From the NCBI GenBank assembly GCA_000708835.1, contig DF236972.1, forward strand, positions 1 to 64,000: a stretch of DNA of 64,000 bases, in the 5' to 3' direction. How positions within the stretch are numbered: position 1 is the stretch's first letter; every line of letters starts with the position of its first letter. Under the pieces are notes generated by a model, which made no database searches, was not told the origin of the DNA, and worked only from the letters and a program-made list of their open reading frames with translations. The translations under genes and the position numbers were made by a program. Positions 48,701-60,307 of the stretch are shown here, one piece after another. The stretch is from Klebsormidium nitens (Eukaryota; Streptophyta; Klebsormidiophyceae; Klebsormidiales; Klebsormidiaceae).

Positions 48701-51013
48701 GGACGCAAACAAGGGCCCAGCCCCTGCGCTGTTCATGCAAGCGAACTCTTCAAAGCTAGCGGTATCAAACTCTGATACTGGACGCAATGACGAGGTAAGA
48801 GTAGCCGAGCAATGATGTTGCTCGACGAAGAAAAGCAATGCTTGGTTGCATCATGCATGGGCAAACCCCCACGTGCACGGACTTCGTGAGCTGGCCAGAC
48901 TGCTGCTTTTACTGCAGGTGTGCTAAAAGCGAGTACCTCAGATCTACATAGAAATCATTGGTTTTTGCGAGTCTCGTCTTAATCAGTCCTTGCATGGCAT
49001 GTATGATCTTGAATGATAGCCCTGGGCCTACTATTGATCACGATGATTGTTTGTCTCTGCCAACAGCCTGACCGGTTTCATGATGAGTATTAAGTGCCTC
49101 ATTCGTTGTATCTGAGAGTCGACAACGCTCACGATACAGCTAGGAACTGCAGCTACCCACTTCGTTTGCGGTACCGTCTTCCTCTATCATCAGCAGCTGC
49201 ATAGTTGCCTACAACGATTTCATAACGGGCCCTTACAGGCTGGCACGTGAATTTATCTCTGAGGAAACGGCTGCCAGCCAACTCTGAAATACAAGGCAGC
49301 ATAATCTATACATGTTGACGTACTAGTAGTACTCAGTCTTGTCTCGGCAGTGGCAAATCGTGTCTGCATGCACGCAACTATTATAGCTGGGAAGAAAATC
49401 TGATATGATGTTTGATATTGGATGCATGATAACATTAATTCGCGTGTAATTATCGTTCTATTATACGATCATGTGCATCCTGAAATTGAGTGTTTTTTCG
49501 TCTTCGAGTCTTCACTTCCATGTGTTCGGAACGCGTTACCGTGAGGCGGCTCTGTTAAGGCCCGTGGGCTGCATAATGTGGTGATTGTTCGCCCGCACGA
49601 CGGCCTCCGACGAGATATCGTTGTGGATTTTGCATGAGCTTTTCAAGACAAGTTTCAGTATATAGGCCTGATCGATCATGCACTATATGGCGGCCGCGCA
49701 CCTGGAAGCAGCGATACGACGATCAGATTGCAGTCAATTCAAAGGACAGCGGCGCATGCAATTTACGACCTTGACTCTACCAGAGATCGACTATGAACAC
49801 ACATAAAGATCTGTTGTAAGCACCAGGTCGAACGCGTCCCTCCGCTTGTTTTGCCGCGCTGCCGCTTATGAATATGGCTCATCCGATCGCGTGCCAACAC
49901 TATAGTAGTGATTCTGTCGCGTTGGAATCGATCATACTTGTGACATTTAGGAGGGTGGCGGCTTGCCAGAATAAACCGGTTCTGTTTCAAGCTCACTGAT
50001 CAACATTGTTTTGCTTTCTTCGGAACCTCGTGCACCTTTTGCAAACATAAAAGAGACCGCGAGATCCATTCAATTTCCCCAAAGTGGTTTGGCGTGCAGA
50101 CGCCTTCTCAATTATCTTCGGTTTTCAAGAACTGCTTAAGCTGCATGATAACGAGGTTTTTTGGCATTCAGACGACGGCTGCTGCTCCGAGCGTGCTTGC
50201 TAGAAAAGCTGTCGCCTTTTGGAGGGGACTTCAGACGGCCATCTGTCGCTGGAAGGCTTGTGACGTCTGAAGGCGCCACCCAGATCCTTCCGTGAACTGC
50301 AACACGTGCGTGTGGTACTGCAAGATAAAGACAGAAACAGTTTGAGCTGTGGTGTAAACAGCTTGAAGATCCTCAAGCTGTACTAGCGGAAGAATTTTGC
50401 GTTCTGCTTAACGGAGAACGCTGCCCTGGCAAAAGCCTAACAAAAGCGTCAGCCGGCAAGTCGCCGACCTACTTAGAGCGCCTTACTGTTGTCAGGATCT
50501 TCTTCGTCTCTTCACTGCCAATCTAAAACATCGAATTCGTGGTGCATCATACTTCATCTCCGTGATCCGTAAAACGAAAGGTAGATCTTTCGCAAACTCC
50601 GGTCACGTTCCCTGTCACAGAAAAGATTCGCAGAATCCTCAAGAGCTCAAAGAAACCTACGGGGTTCCCGGTCTGACGAGGAATATTTTCGATTGGCATT
50701 CTAAACTGCCATCCTTATACACAAGAGAAGGTGCCTCACGAAAGCGTCAGAATTCCGACGAATCTGCAGGTGAGCGCTTTGAGGACCCAGCACTTGCGGG
50801 TTGAGAGACCCTAGTACCCTTTAACGTTTAACCTTTAACCTTTAACCTTTAACCTTCAAACCTTTAAACCTAAAACCCTAAACCCCTTAATCTTCGTGTT
50901 GAGTGGTCACCTCGGTCGAGTCTTTTGTTCTAGAAAATGCAGTGGGTCGAACAGATTCAATCTACAAATCTGATACTTGCTTTGAAAACCAGGTGTTTAG
51001 GCTTGTAAGAGCT
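45701..51013. other. Gene-poor 5.3-kb region
   Basis: No gene can be supported with confidence. A weak coding-like stretch at 47771-48014 (plus) stays open for about 80 codons, including HFEYSKLDSEAPFR and LKKLRWRDHIDREEMIHQM. A possible charged C-terminal exon follows an AG at 48471-48559, but I cannot join them in phase or assign a family. A CCAAAGGG-centred small hairpin sits near 46.29 kb. A degenerate telomere-like array lies at 50818-50890. Confidence 0.4.
50818..50890. repeat. Degenerate telomere-like array
   Basis: About 70 bp of CCTTTAA-type units grade into CCTAAAACCCTAAACCCC. CCCTAAA is the plant telomere unit and CCCTAAAA occurs in some green algae. It sits about 125 bp beyond the stop codon of the ABC transporter gene. 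Confidence 0.75.
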
Positions 51014-54000
51014 TCACGCTGTTACGACTTCTACGTTCTGAATTGCCCACTCCCTTGATTCCTGCGGTTGTAGACAGCAATGCATTTCACGGATTCCATT
51101 TTCTGGACTGCCCACCTTGACCAGCGAGAGACGATGCCCCACGCTGACGTAGCAGTGTATCCGTCGTTGCAGCAGACTGTACAGGTGCGCCTCGTTGGCG
51201 CTGTCCAGAGCGCTACTCGACTCGTCCAGGAAGGCGACCTGGAGTGCCGACAGCCGTCGATCAGTTTGAGACCGACACGTGGCAAAGATGTCCCTTGGCT
51301 GGCAAGGAACGCGTTTTCTCAGGAGTTGGCTCCGTCAAGAAAGGCTGGTTAGATAAGGGAGGACCATGACAATAACGAGAAGAAGGACGACACGATGGGC
51401 CTGGTTTCACCCTGACTGGACGTCTAACCCGACACGCAAACCCAAATCAGAAGCAAAGCGCCACGCATGGGAACACATTAGACGAGGACACAGGACACGT
51501 CCTCCGAGTGGGTTGCATGGGTATTAGGAACGCCGGTTGCACGAAACCATAGACACAGCGACCTTCAAATTTTGACACCGAATCGGGGAAAGCAGGATAT
51601 AAGAACACAGAATGCCGACCCTGACGCCCAATGGATCGCAAACCTGCCCCGAGACGGCTGCCCCGTTCCTAAGAACTCCAAAGGACCAATTAAGAAAAGG
51701 ATCGAACGCCGAGACTGGGAGTCCCGAGACGGTTGCTTTTTACCTGGGGTTCTTGAAGTAAACTGGGCAAAGGATTGAACCAAGCCCCAAAACAGTTCAT
51801 CCCTACATTGCCTACTTACCTTTCCTGCAAGAGAAACCAAGCGAAGAATCAACTCACAGATTCTCAAAGCCTTTGAGACAAATGTCACTTACTTGGGGTT
51901 CTTGTAGGAGCAACCGGGCGAAAGCGACCCGTTGCTGCTCCCCCGAGCTGAGCATGTCCGACCAGTCGCAGACGGCCCCCAAACCGCCCACCTTCTCCGC
52001 GAGGCTCCCTAGGTGTACCTGCCACGTGGCACAGATCACGGTCAAGAATGAAGCTCCGGTTTTTCCACTTGTGTCTCGCTTGTGAGCCCAGGTTGAGCTC
52101 CCCAAGTGGAGCGAAACGCTCTGCAATTTTCTGCTTTAGCCTCGAGTTGAGCTTTGAAGGAGCCACTGCCAAACCGCAAAGACGTACGGTCAGGATCGGG
52201 ACGCTCCCATATAGGGTTCTTGCTTCCGTGTTTGAAGAAAGACAAGACTGCAAAACTGCACCTGCGGCACTGTGCGAAGCTACTGTTACGCGTGGGAGGC
52301 TCTTCAGGCTTTCAAGCCGTACCGCGACATCTTACGACAATCGTTGTTACAGTGGAACTGCGTTCAACCTGCAGTAAGGCTCGCTCAAGACGAGGTTTAA
52401 GTGGAGACTGTCTGCGGCTTTGGACGTCGTCAACTTCAACGGGAGGAGGTGTCCATCGACTGCCGCCTTGCAAATGGAGCGTTGTTTTGGCTCCTGCCTA
52501 CATATTCCGGACGGCTTTTGTTCGTCCAAAATCAGAAGTGCCCCCAACTCCGAAGAAGCGCACTACTCCCCCGACCTTGCAATCAAATTGGCTGGGAGTT
52601 TGACCAGTTTTGAATCAGTTTGTGAACCACGCTCTTTTCCGCTGACCTCTTCGAGTGCCGTGATGAGTTCTTCGTCCGCTGGCCGCAGCTTGTGGCTCTC
52701 GTCCTTTGGAAACAGCAGCTGCTGTCGCAGACTCCCCAGCGGCATGTACGGCTTTTGCGGCAAGAAGAAGGTCTGCGCTGCCGGGGGGCAGCTTATCTCT
52801 CCACTCCCTGAGAAGAATGGAGATGAAGTGGGTCAAGAGGACTGTTCGACTGGAAGCGTTGGTCAAGTCTTGGTTGACCTGGTGACCTGCATGTTCGGCT
52901 TTTGCAAAGATCAACTGAACCACTTCCACCTGCTCATGAACTTGCTTCGAACGACTTACCGCTTTTTCCCAGCTTCGGGCTCCACAACGCACGTGAAAGC
53001 ACGCATGAGCTACGCTATACCGAACATTCTCCAGTGCCAGAAAACGAGGACCGTTTAAAAGGAACCTCAAAATGGAAAGAGCAAGCTTATTGGCAACGGA
53101 AAGCCAAAAGAATAATAGAAAAATATACGATCTACAGCGAAACAAGCGTCCTGACAACGTTTGGTCATCCGTTTCTCCTTTTCCCGTCTCCCAGAGTGCT
53201 CTTCCTGGCATACTCCGCAACCTCTCAAACCCGGTTGCTAACTCAGACCGGTTACGCTGACCCACCTGCGTTCCACAGCCCGGCAATCGCCCGCAGCAAG
53301 CTCGACTTCCCGCACCCCGAGGGCCCCGTGACCATAAGCGATTGTCCCTCGAGTAGTGTCAGGTTCAGATTTTCAAACAGAGTTTGTCGCCGGTCTGGCG
53401 TTGAAATGGAGACGTCCTTCAGAATCAGTCCCGGGCCCTCGGTTTTAGCGATGCGCGAGGGGCCGCCTTCCGTCACGCGCAGCAACAACGCACGTTCTTC
53501 GTCGTCTGCAAGGTGGATACGACGGCTCAAAACAAAGAAAAGAGTCTGAGGGTTGAGAAAGACGGGTCAGAAGAAAAGGAAGGAAGCGTCACGGGCGGAC
53601 GAGAGGATGGGGGGGGTTTAACATATGGAGAAGCGTAGAGGGTTTGCACAAGCTGGTGCGACGGCTCAGCCTAAAGGCAAGAGCTGCCATGGGTGCTTCA
53701 AGAGGGCTGAGGGCTTGATCAAGTTATGCGGGGACGTAGAGGATTTGCGGTTGCCCTGGAACTCAGGGAACGAGAGGGCTGCTGAGTCAAGAGAAGCGAA
53801 AAGATTCATGGTCATCTAAAATGTCGTACAGTCGGCAAGGTCAGATGCGGCACCGACCTAGGAAGAAGCGCGCACCTTCTTCCGCGCTGTTCCGCGGCCC
53901 CGCTTCCTCTTCCGCTACTTGCTCGTGAGTTGCCAACCGCCGGTCGCCGCTGTGCTTGGCAAGGGCCAGAATGAGGGCGTCTAAGCGTTCCGTGCCCGCA

Positions 54001-57000
54001 GCCAATTCGCTGAGCTCCAGGAATTTCGCTACGAGGACCGTCAGGGCGGACAGGATCGCGCGGAAGGCCATGCCCGCCTGAGTGACCACGCCAAACTCAA
54101 TCTGGAGAGAAGCAAACTTGGAAATTGAGAATCCAGATTTGTGCTGCTTTGTGGGCTGTAACGTCATAAAAGAGGTGTAAGAATTTGAGATGATTTGGAG
54201 CAATCGAAACTCTGTACGACCAGGCCCAGAATCGCATCCAATGGGAAACGGAGAGGATGCATATGGACATGGATAGGTGGGAGATCGCAGGTGACTTGGA
54301 TCGAGCGAAACGAGACGAGACCCCGACAGGGGCTGTTGAGTGGGCGTGCGAAACAAGCGTTGTCACAATTGGAGGGCGCGTCAAGGAAGCCAGTGAATGA
54401 AAGCTACCGTTGAGCCAGCAGAAAAGAAAGCGAGATCAAGGACTCGATACATACCTCAAGACAGGTATAAGGGTTCTAAGCCGGATCGGATATCTATGAT
54501 CCCAACCAAAACGGTCAAGCTCCGAACAGACATTGAAACCTACAACCTGAAAGCGAAGGCAGCGTGCTTACCTGGCCCGCGAAGTAGCGCGGCGCAATGA
54601 TGACCGAGGGAATCACTAGAGTCGCGTACTCATAAGCGTTCCCGAAGAGTGACAGGTGGCGGCTCCACACGATGCGATGCCGCAGCACGGCGATCATCCG
54701 TCGGACGAAAGCGCTCACAGAGTGAAGCTCGCGCTCCTCGCCTACAAAGTCGACATAAGTGGTGGGTTAAGCAGCGGCTTGGGCTGAATTGGCTGGTGAA
54801 CAAACGAGTTTGACTGGTCGAAGAACCGGGTCCCGAGGTCGGCGAATGTTTGGAGTTACGAAGGTCGAATGGTGTGATTGACGCTCCTAGTTGGCATTTG
54901 TAAAAGTAATTGCTGAAACGAACTTCAATGGTTCTTTGGGCCAGCAACAGAGGTTGATCAAGTAAACCGATTTGAGCTTTAAATTCGGGAACGAGCGACA
55001 AAGAGAGGGACTCAGAGATTGGCACTAGGTTCTCGGCCGGGGAGCGACTTGCCAAATGAGGTCCCAGTTGGGACCAACATCTGATAGCAGTTTGCCGCGA
55101 TTGTACAATCGTGTGAACGGTCAGCTTACGAGATGTGTAAGTTAAAACTTCCCTTGGCTTGTTTACGGGAGCCTCCTACAATCACACGGTTCAGGATCGA
55201 TTGGTGCGCTAAGAAACTGTATTTCTGCTATAGAACGAGTGTTCTGGAGCCTCATGCAGCAGCTTACTTGTCGCGCGGATGAAAAGTTACTTTTAGGCTG
55301 AGAAGCCTTTTGACTAAGTTAAAAAAAAAGTTCGAAAAGGGGAACGAACGTACTGTCAACGCGACTGATGGGCGCCAGCAGTGCGTCGTTGCTGCGCGCG
55401 CATTCCCTCAAATGACGATGAAGCTTATATGCAGTCAGAGAGATTGAAAGCGTGGTTGCAAACGGCCGAAAGCGAGCATCCCCTTGTAACCGGATACTTG
55501 AATGCTTCTGATCAGCTTTGGTGTCCTCTGATGAAGAGCTTGTCGAGACCTCACCTCGGTAGAAGGCGATTGACTCGGCGTTCTCGCGGACACGTACCAT
55601 CGAGTACCGGAAGTCGGCTTGACGAGCGAGGGCCTGCAGAGGATGCCGTTCGAGGGGTTATAGGAGAAAGGGTTTTGTTCTTTTCGTGTTGTTGTTGGAA
55701 ATTGTTCTTTTATTCCTCCACTCAATGAAAGCGTCGTGAATTAGCGTGTCTCAGTGTTTCATGATACCACCAGCTGACAGGAGCTCAGGATTTGTGTTCC
55801 TCAAGCAAAAGGAAGCAACTGTTAGCTAGCGTGAGTCAAGCATCTTGACATGAGAATGCGTTAACATTCCGGTTCGTGCCTTTCGATGCTGCGTCGACAA
55901 CAAGTGTGCAAATCTTGAGGGAACTCTGCAAGCAGGTTTCTGCAGAGCATAGCGCCACTTTGCGCGCTCGCGGAACACCAGACCGATCTACAAGCTTCGT
56001 GATCACTTCTAGTCTGCAATGTGCTACGATGCTTATTGGCTACCCACGCGGCTCGTATCCCAAACAAAGTCTCTGCTTTTAAGGTCTTTCTACAATTCTA
56101 AACACCTCGTTTCACCGTAACTTGTATGCAGATGCCCAACAACCAAGCAATGACCGTTGTATCATTTGGCTGCGGTGTGAATGCCCACATGCCAGATTGC
56201 AATGACCAGAGGTCAGGTCGTGAATGCCCCAAAAATTCAGACTGAAGATGCATACGAGCTGCGGTGTGAATGCGCACGAGCTGCGGTGTAAACGCCCACA
56301 AGTCAAGTGGTGGATGCCCACAAGTCAGGGTGTGAATGCGCACCTCGTATTGCAAGTGCACCATCTTCTTCCCAAAGATCTTGAGCGCAACAAGCGTCCC
56401 AATTATGGAGTACGCCAGCAGAAAGATGACCAATTCTGGGGAGACGGACCTGACACAGGCGAAGCAAGGGGGGTCAGAGTTCCTCAAGCTTTCCGTCCAC
56501 TTTCTTTCTTTCTTTCCAATTCAATCATCGCTCGGTTATCATGTTTCCCGTGAGCGTCAAGCGACTGGCCAATCAAAGACTTGGCTTCTCTTTCCGTCGT
56601 CCGTTAGCCTTCTTCGAATTGGCTGGCTTCGTTGGATTCCAATCTCATATGAAACCATGATGAGGAGACAAAATATAAGACAAAACTGCTGGAACACCGC
56701 ACGTTACGAAGCGGCTTCAACCCTCGTTTCGAGCGTGCAGAACAGATTGTCCAGACAAAGAATCTGTGAATGGTTCAATAAGACTTGTCAACATCGTAAG
56801 CTTGAAGTGACAGGGGCACGGACCAGCGAAACGAACTCCAAAGCGAACGCATTTGCATCGAGCAGACCTGAAGGGCACTGGCCAAAACAGAGCGCAAGCA
56901 TGAATCGGGATAAGAATCGTAAGAAAGGCCGAAGACGCCACTATCCCAACCAAGGCACACGTACTTCGCCCAATACTGTTGACCGAATTATCTTCACAAA

Positions 57001-58999
57001 CAATTCAGCGGACTCATCAGAGCACGCCCGCGGACGCAATCGAGCAAGCGATGTTCGTAAAGAAACAGGACAGGTCTGGCGCCCGTCCATCGAAAGCTAC
57101 CCTGATATAGCCACGCCGGAAAAACCTCTCGCAATCTAAACCCAGAGCCGCTAAGAGCGGCTTCTTCGTACTCAACTAAGCAATTGAATGAAGGTGTCTT
57201 CTTCGTTATGTAAAACAAGAACCCCGGCGCTCCTTCGCCCAAAGCCACCCTCACAACTACGCCAGAAGAACCTCTCGCCGACGAAGTCGAGCCCAACCCT
57301 GACCCCTGACCCAAACCATTCCAACGCCTTAACCCCAGCCCTAACCCTATTCCCTGACCCTATCCAAACCCTCCTCACTCACCAGAGCACGCCCGTGAAT
57401 GCAATCGAGTTGAGGATCTTGTTGGTGGTAAAGACGACGAGTCCCACGCTCCCGCCGACGAAATTTCGGACGTCGTCGCAGATCCGCTGGTCCGGATTGT
57501 CCAGTGTATTCTCGAGTTTCAGGTCAAAAAAAGCGCGGCGCGCAAAGTAGTTGGAGACGAGGAGGTTGGTCATCCACTCGCGCCACTCGAGCGCCAAAAG
57601 GTCCTGGAAAGAAAACGGGGATGTCTGTGTTGTGGCAGAGAATTGCACCGAACGACGCAGTTCAGCGCCGTTCCTTTGAACGCAGACTTCAAGCCATCCG
57701 TGACATACTTGATCGATGCATAATTGAGGAATTCTGAACATACTGAAGGATTGACGCGCAGACTCGGAGACGTCGAATATGAGTGGATCAGCATAGATTT
57801 GCGGGTGGACCAGGCCAAACAGCCCCGAGTGATTGAGAGGCCGCTGTGGCAACACTTCTTGCACCCTCAAAGGTACTTGTGTCAGCAACAAGAGGGATTA
57901 CTTTTCAGCAGAAGAAAGAGGTTACGCACTAACCTGCACGTAGTCGTAGACCGCGAAGAGCGGCGTCGCCACCACCAGGATGCCTAGGAAGCGTGAAACG
58001 GCCTTCCAGAAGGCGGGCTGGTCTTTTTGGGAGAGAGCGGTCGAGAAGTCGCGCTGCGTGTATGACAAAACCACAAACAGGCCTGCGAGAAAGCCACAGT
58101 GCGACGATCAGATACTTGGAATGCAAACATAACAAGAGTCACAGCTTGGCATTTTGAACTTCAAATAATGGGGATGGATGCTTAGAATCACAATGTCTGG
58201 GGAGTTTTCCTAACTTTGTCATGACAGGTTAAATGGGGCACAACAACGGCCCTTAATATTGTCAAGGGACTGCCTAGACAGATCTTTTTTATAAACAGGA
58301 AGGCTGCGTGGTAGCACAAAGGACCCAAATGGAGGAGGGCTGATTCAACGTGACATAGTGTCACAGAGAACGCTAATTCACATCAACCTGCCAGTGGACT
58401 CAACCACCAATGTGGGCTGAAGACTAGCGGTCAGCTTTCAGCCTTGATGGAATCAAACTCACGGTACACTATTAAGAAGCCAGGGGCCGAGGCCGTCCCA
58501 CAAAAGCCCACCTCATGGGCGCCCCACTTTATCGCCCATCAAGCCATTTGGCACACTTGATATATCAAGAGCCCCTTAAGATGCTCTGAGTGCCTCAAAG
58601 AAACTCCAAGACAACGTAAGGTGGTGCGGGGATTGCTGGTGTGCAAATGCCCGACCCCGCATCACCCCACCTCTCACCTGTAGTAACGCCACACAGCGCC
58701 AGCATCAGCGCCGTCAGCCCCCAGGCCCGCCACTTGGCGTCGCCCTGAAAGAATGCCCGCCCCACCCTCAGAAACCGCGAGAGCAGCTGCATTGTCCGCA
58801 CCGAGGCTACGTGTTTCAACTTCATTCCCTCAGCCTTCCGCACGGCCCTCATGCCCAGCTTCTCCCCTCGAACGGCGCCGGAATCTATCTCTAAAGCGGA
58901 GGTAGCATCGCCCGTAATTTCGGCAGGGTCGGCTGGGGTTTTGAGGGACAGCGAGCGGCGGTGAGTGTCCATTTGGCTGGCGTAGGCGGCGTCCGCCAT
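51014..58999 (-). CDS. ABCD2: ABC half transporter, ABCD2-like (SbmA/YddA-related)
   Basis: This membrane protein has one transmembrane half followed by one ATPase domain, and would work as a dimer. Arabidopsis ABCD2 is the closest plant family I recall and is thought to be plastidial; the substrate is unknown. Minus-strand exons: 58999-58678, 58082-57934, 57603-57383, 56449-56344, 55633-55555, 54741-54572, 54101-53876, 53505-53266, 52807-52647, 52018-51893 and 51238-51014, giving 674 aa, all in phase. Landmarks: LALEWREWMTNLLVSNYFAR; NPDQRICDDV; DFRYSMVRVRENAESIAFYRG; IAPRYFAGQIEFGVVTQAGMAF; Walker A GPSGCGKSS (485-493); FLPQKPYMPLGSLRQQLLFP; signature LSSGEQQ (581-587); Walker B AFLDE (602-606); and H-loop His635. 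The N-terminus is mixed-charge and does not look like a typical transit peptide. The last ~35 residues are uncertain: a donor after SLVK or a very short intron is possible. Confidence 0.88.
56160..56343. repeat. ~22-bp minisatellite next to an ABCD2 splice donor
   Basis: Imperfect units of roughly 22 bp, recognisable by GTGTGAATGCGCAC and GAGCTGCG or ACAAGTCA blocks, run up to the donor of the exon 56449-56344. The donor itself, read on the minus strand as GAG|GTGCGCATTCACACC, begins the first unit. Confidence 0.7.
57011..57052 (-). repeat. Decayed copy of ABCD2 exon 3 end
   Basis: About 35 bp match 57376-57415, the last codons and donor of exon 57603-57383. Shared blocks are GCTCGATTGC and GGGCGTGCTCTG. 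In the copy the donor GT reads AT, so it should not splice. It lies in the following intron, about 365 bp away. Confidence 0.65.
57290..57380 (-). repeat. G-run-rich, telomere-like intron start
   Basis: Just after the donor of ABCD2 exon 3, the transcript strand holds about ten GGG runs, including GGGTTAGGG. On the plus strand it reads CCCTAACCCTA and CCCTGACCC. It could be an intronic splicing enhancer of the G-run type or a degenerate interstitial telomere repeat. Confidence 0.55.
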
Positions 59000-59446
59000 A
59001 GGAGATGGCGGGCGCGGGCGCTTATGGTGGTTCGGCTGATGGAGATGTGTGCAATCGTTCCTTTCAAGTAGAGCAGGTTATACCGAAAAGCACGTCACAA
59101 ACTTGGTTCCAGATCTCTGATGGTGCAGCTGGAATGAAAGAATGTAGCTCTTCAGCACTTTTTCTACAATCCTGACACAACTTGCTAAAGCTCAAGCTGC
59201 ATGATCTGGCAAGAGAGCATTGAACAGCTGTTAGTGCCAGCAACCTGATTGTCGTCCCAAAACGACAGAGAGGAGAGAGAGAGCTGCCTGATCAAAATGC
59301 AATGGCTGCGCCTTCCTTTCCAGGCACAAGTACTACTTCCTGGCTATGTAGTTCCATTGAGTCTGACTGTCCGAGTCCAGGCCCTGCCTAGCTACAGCCT
59401 ACAGTAGCTAGCTAGCTCGAGATATCGCGCGAGCTTTGCTTAGACA

Positions 59447-59710
59447 TACCGTACCGGCATGGGAATTCACCACCTTTTGGTGTGAAAACTTAATTTCGTT
59501 CATCCTGAGGTTTCACCGGGCGCGTTGAGTATATATTTTTCATTTCACACAAGCGGTTTTTTTGCTTTATCCACACTCAAAACATCCCCGAATGAACTTT
59601 TGTTTATGAAAATTGTGGTTTCACCTTTTCAAAGTCGGGGTGATCTTTAGTTTTATTTTTTCACACTGACCCCAAAATAATAAAAGTTGAATTCCCATGC
59701 CGGTACGGTA
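59447..59710. mobile_element. MITE-like element with 23-bp terminal inverted repeats
   Basis: The sequence at 59447-59469 is the exact reverse complement of 59688-59710. The 264-bp element is AT-rich inside, has no open frame and repeats GGTTTCACC-like blocks. Both ends carry TA (left TACCGTACC, right GGTACGGTA), so a TA target duplication as in Tc1/mariner-type elements is possible. A transposase would have to come from elsewhere. Confidence 0.8.
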
Positions 59711-59868
59711 CGGTATTACCATCAGCGCTCGATTCAGCATCACTTATCGGTCCTAGGAAAATGTTGCCTGCTGACAAGTCATGGAAACGTTTCACACAAT
59801 AAGAGGGCAAGCGTTACAAGTCTTTGCGTGGACTGTGCCCGCGAATTGCAAAATTGTAGAATATAAGG

Positions 59869-60307
59869 GTAGACTTACATCGGCACGGTTACTGTTAGAA
59901 GTTAATTGCAACCGGACCGCACATTGGCACGGTTACTTTTACGCACGGTTACTTCACGCATCACCTGGGTGGATTCTTCGCAACCCCCCACGATAATTAA
60001 CCAACCGTCCGGTTGGCCCCAACCCGCCTCGTCGAGGCGGGTTGGGGCCAACAGCACACCGTTACTCCATCTGGGCCCGCCGCGTGGGGGGAACGAATTG
60101 ATCGGACGGTGCGGAAGTCTGCTCAGTACACTATCAGTACCCAAACTCTACATGGTACAGTACTGCCTCATCCAAGATTTGCAGATTTGCTTCTTCCAAG
60201 GGGCTGCAGCCGATGACCGGCGGAGCGCTTTCGCGCCAATCTCTGTTCAACCGTGCCGTTGGAAAAAGTAACCATTTAACCGTTTAACCGTGCCGATGTA
60301 AGTCTAC
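59869..60307. mobile_element. Foldback-type element: 23-bp inverted ends plus central palindrome
   Basis: The left end (59869-59891, starting GTAGACTTACATCGG) is exactly reverse complementary to the right end (60285-60307). CACGGTTAC recurs three times near the left end. The middle holds a 41-bp palindrome at 60012-60052 with two exact 20-nt arms and a single T between. There is no coding capacity for a transposase. TA lies just inside both termini, so a TA target site is possible. Confidence 0.82.

Noticed and set aside
56336-57139. 267-codon plus-strand open frame inside an ABCD2 intron
   Set aside because: Long for chance, but it has no domain, starts inside the minisatellite and the ABCD2 exon, and includes the decayed exon-3 copy in antisense. 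Worth a transcript check, not annotated as a gene.
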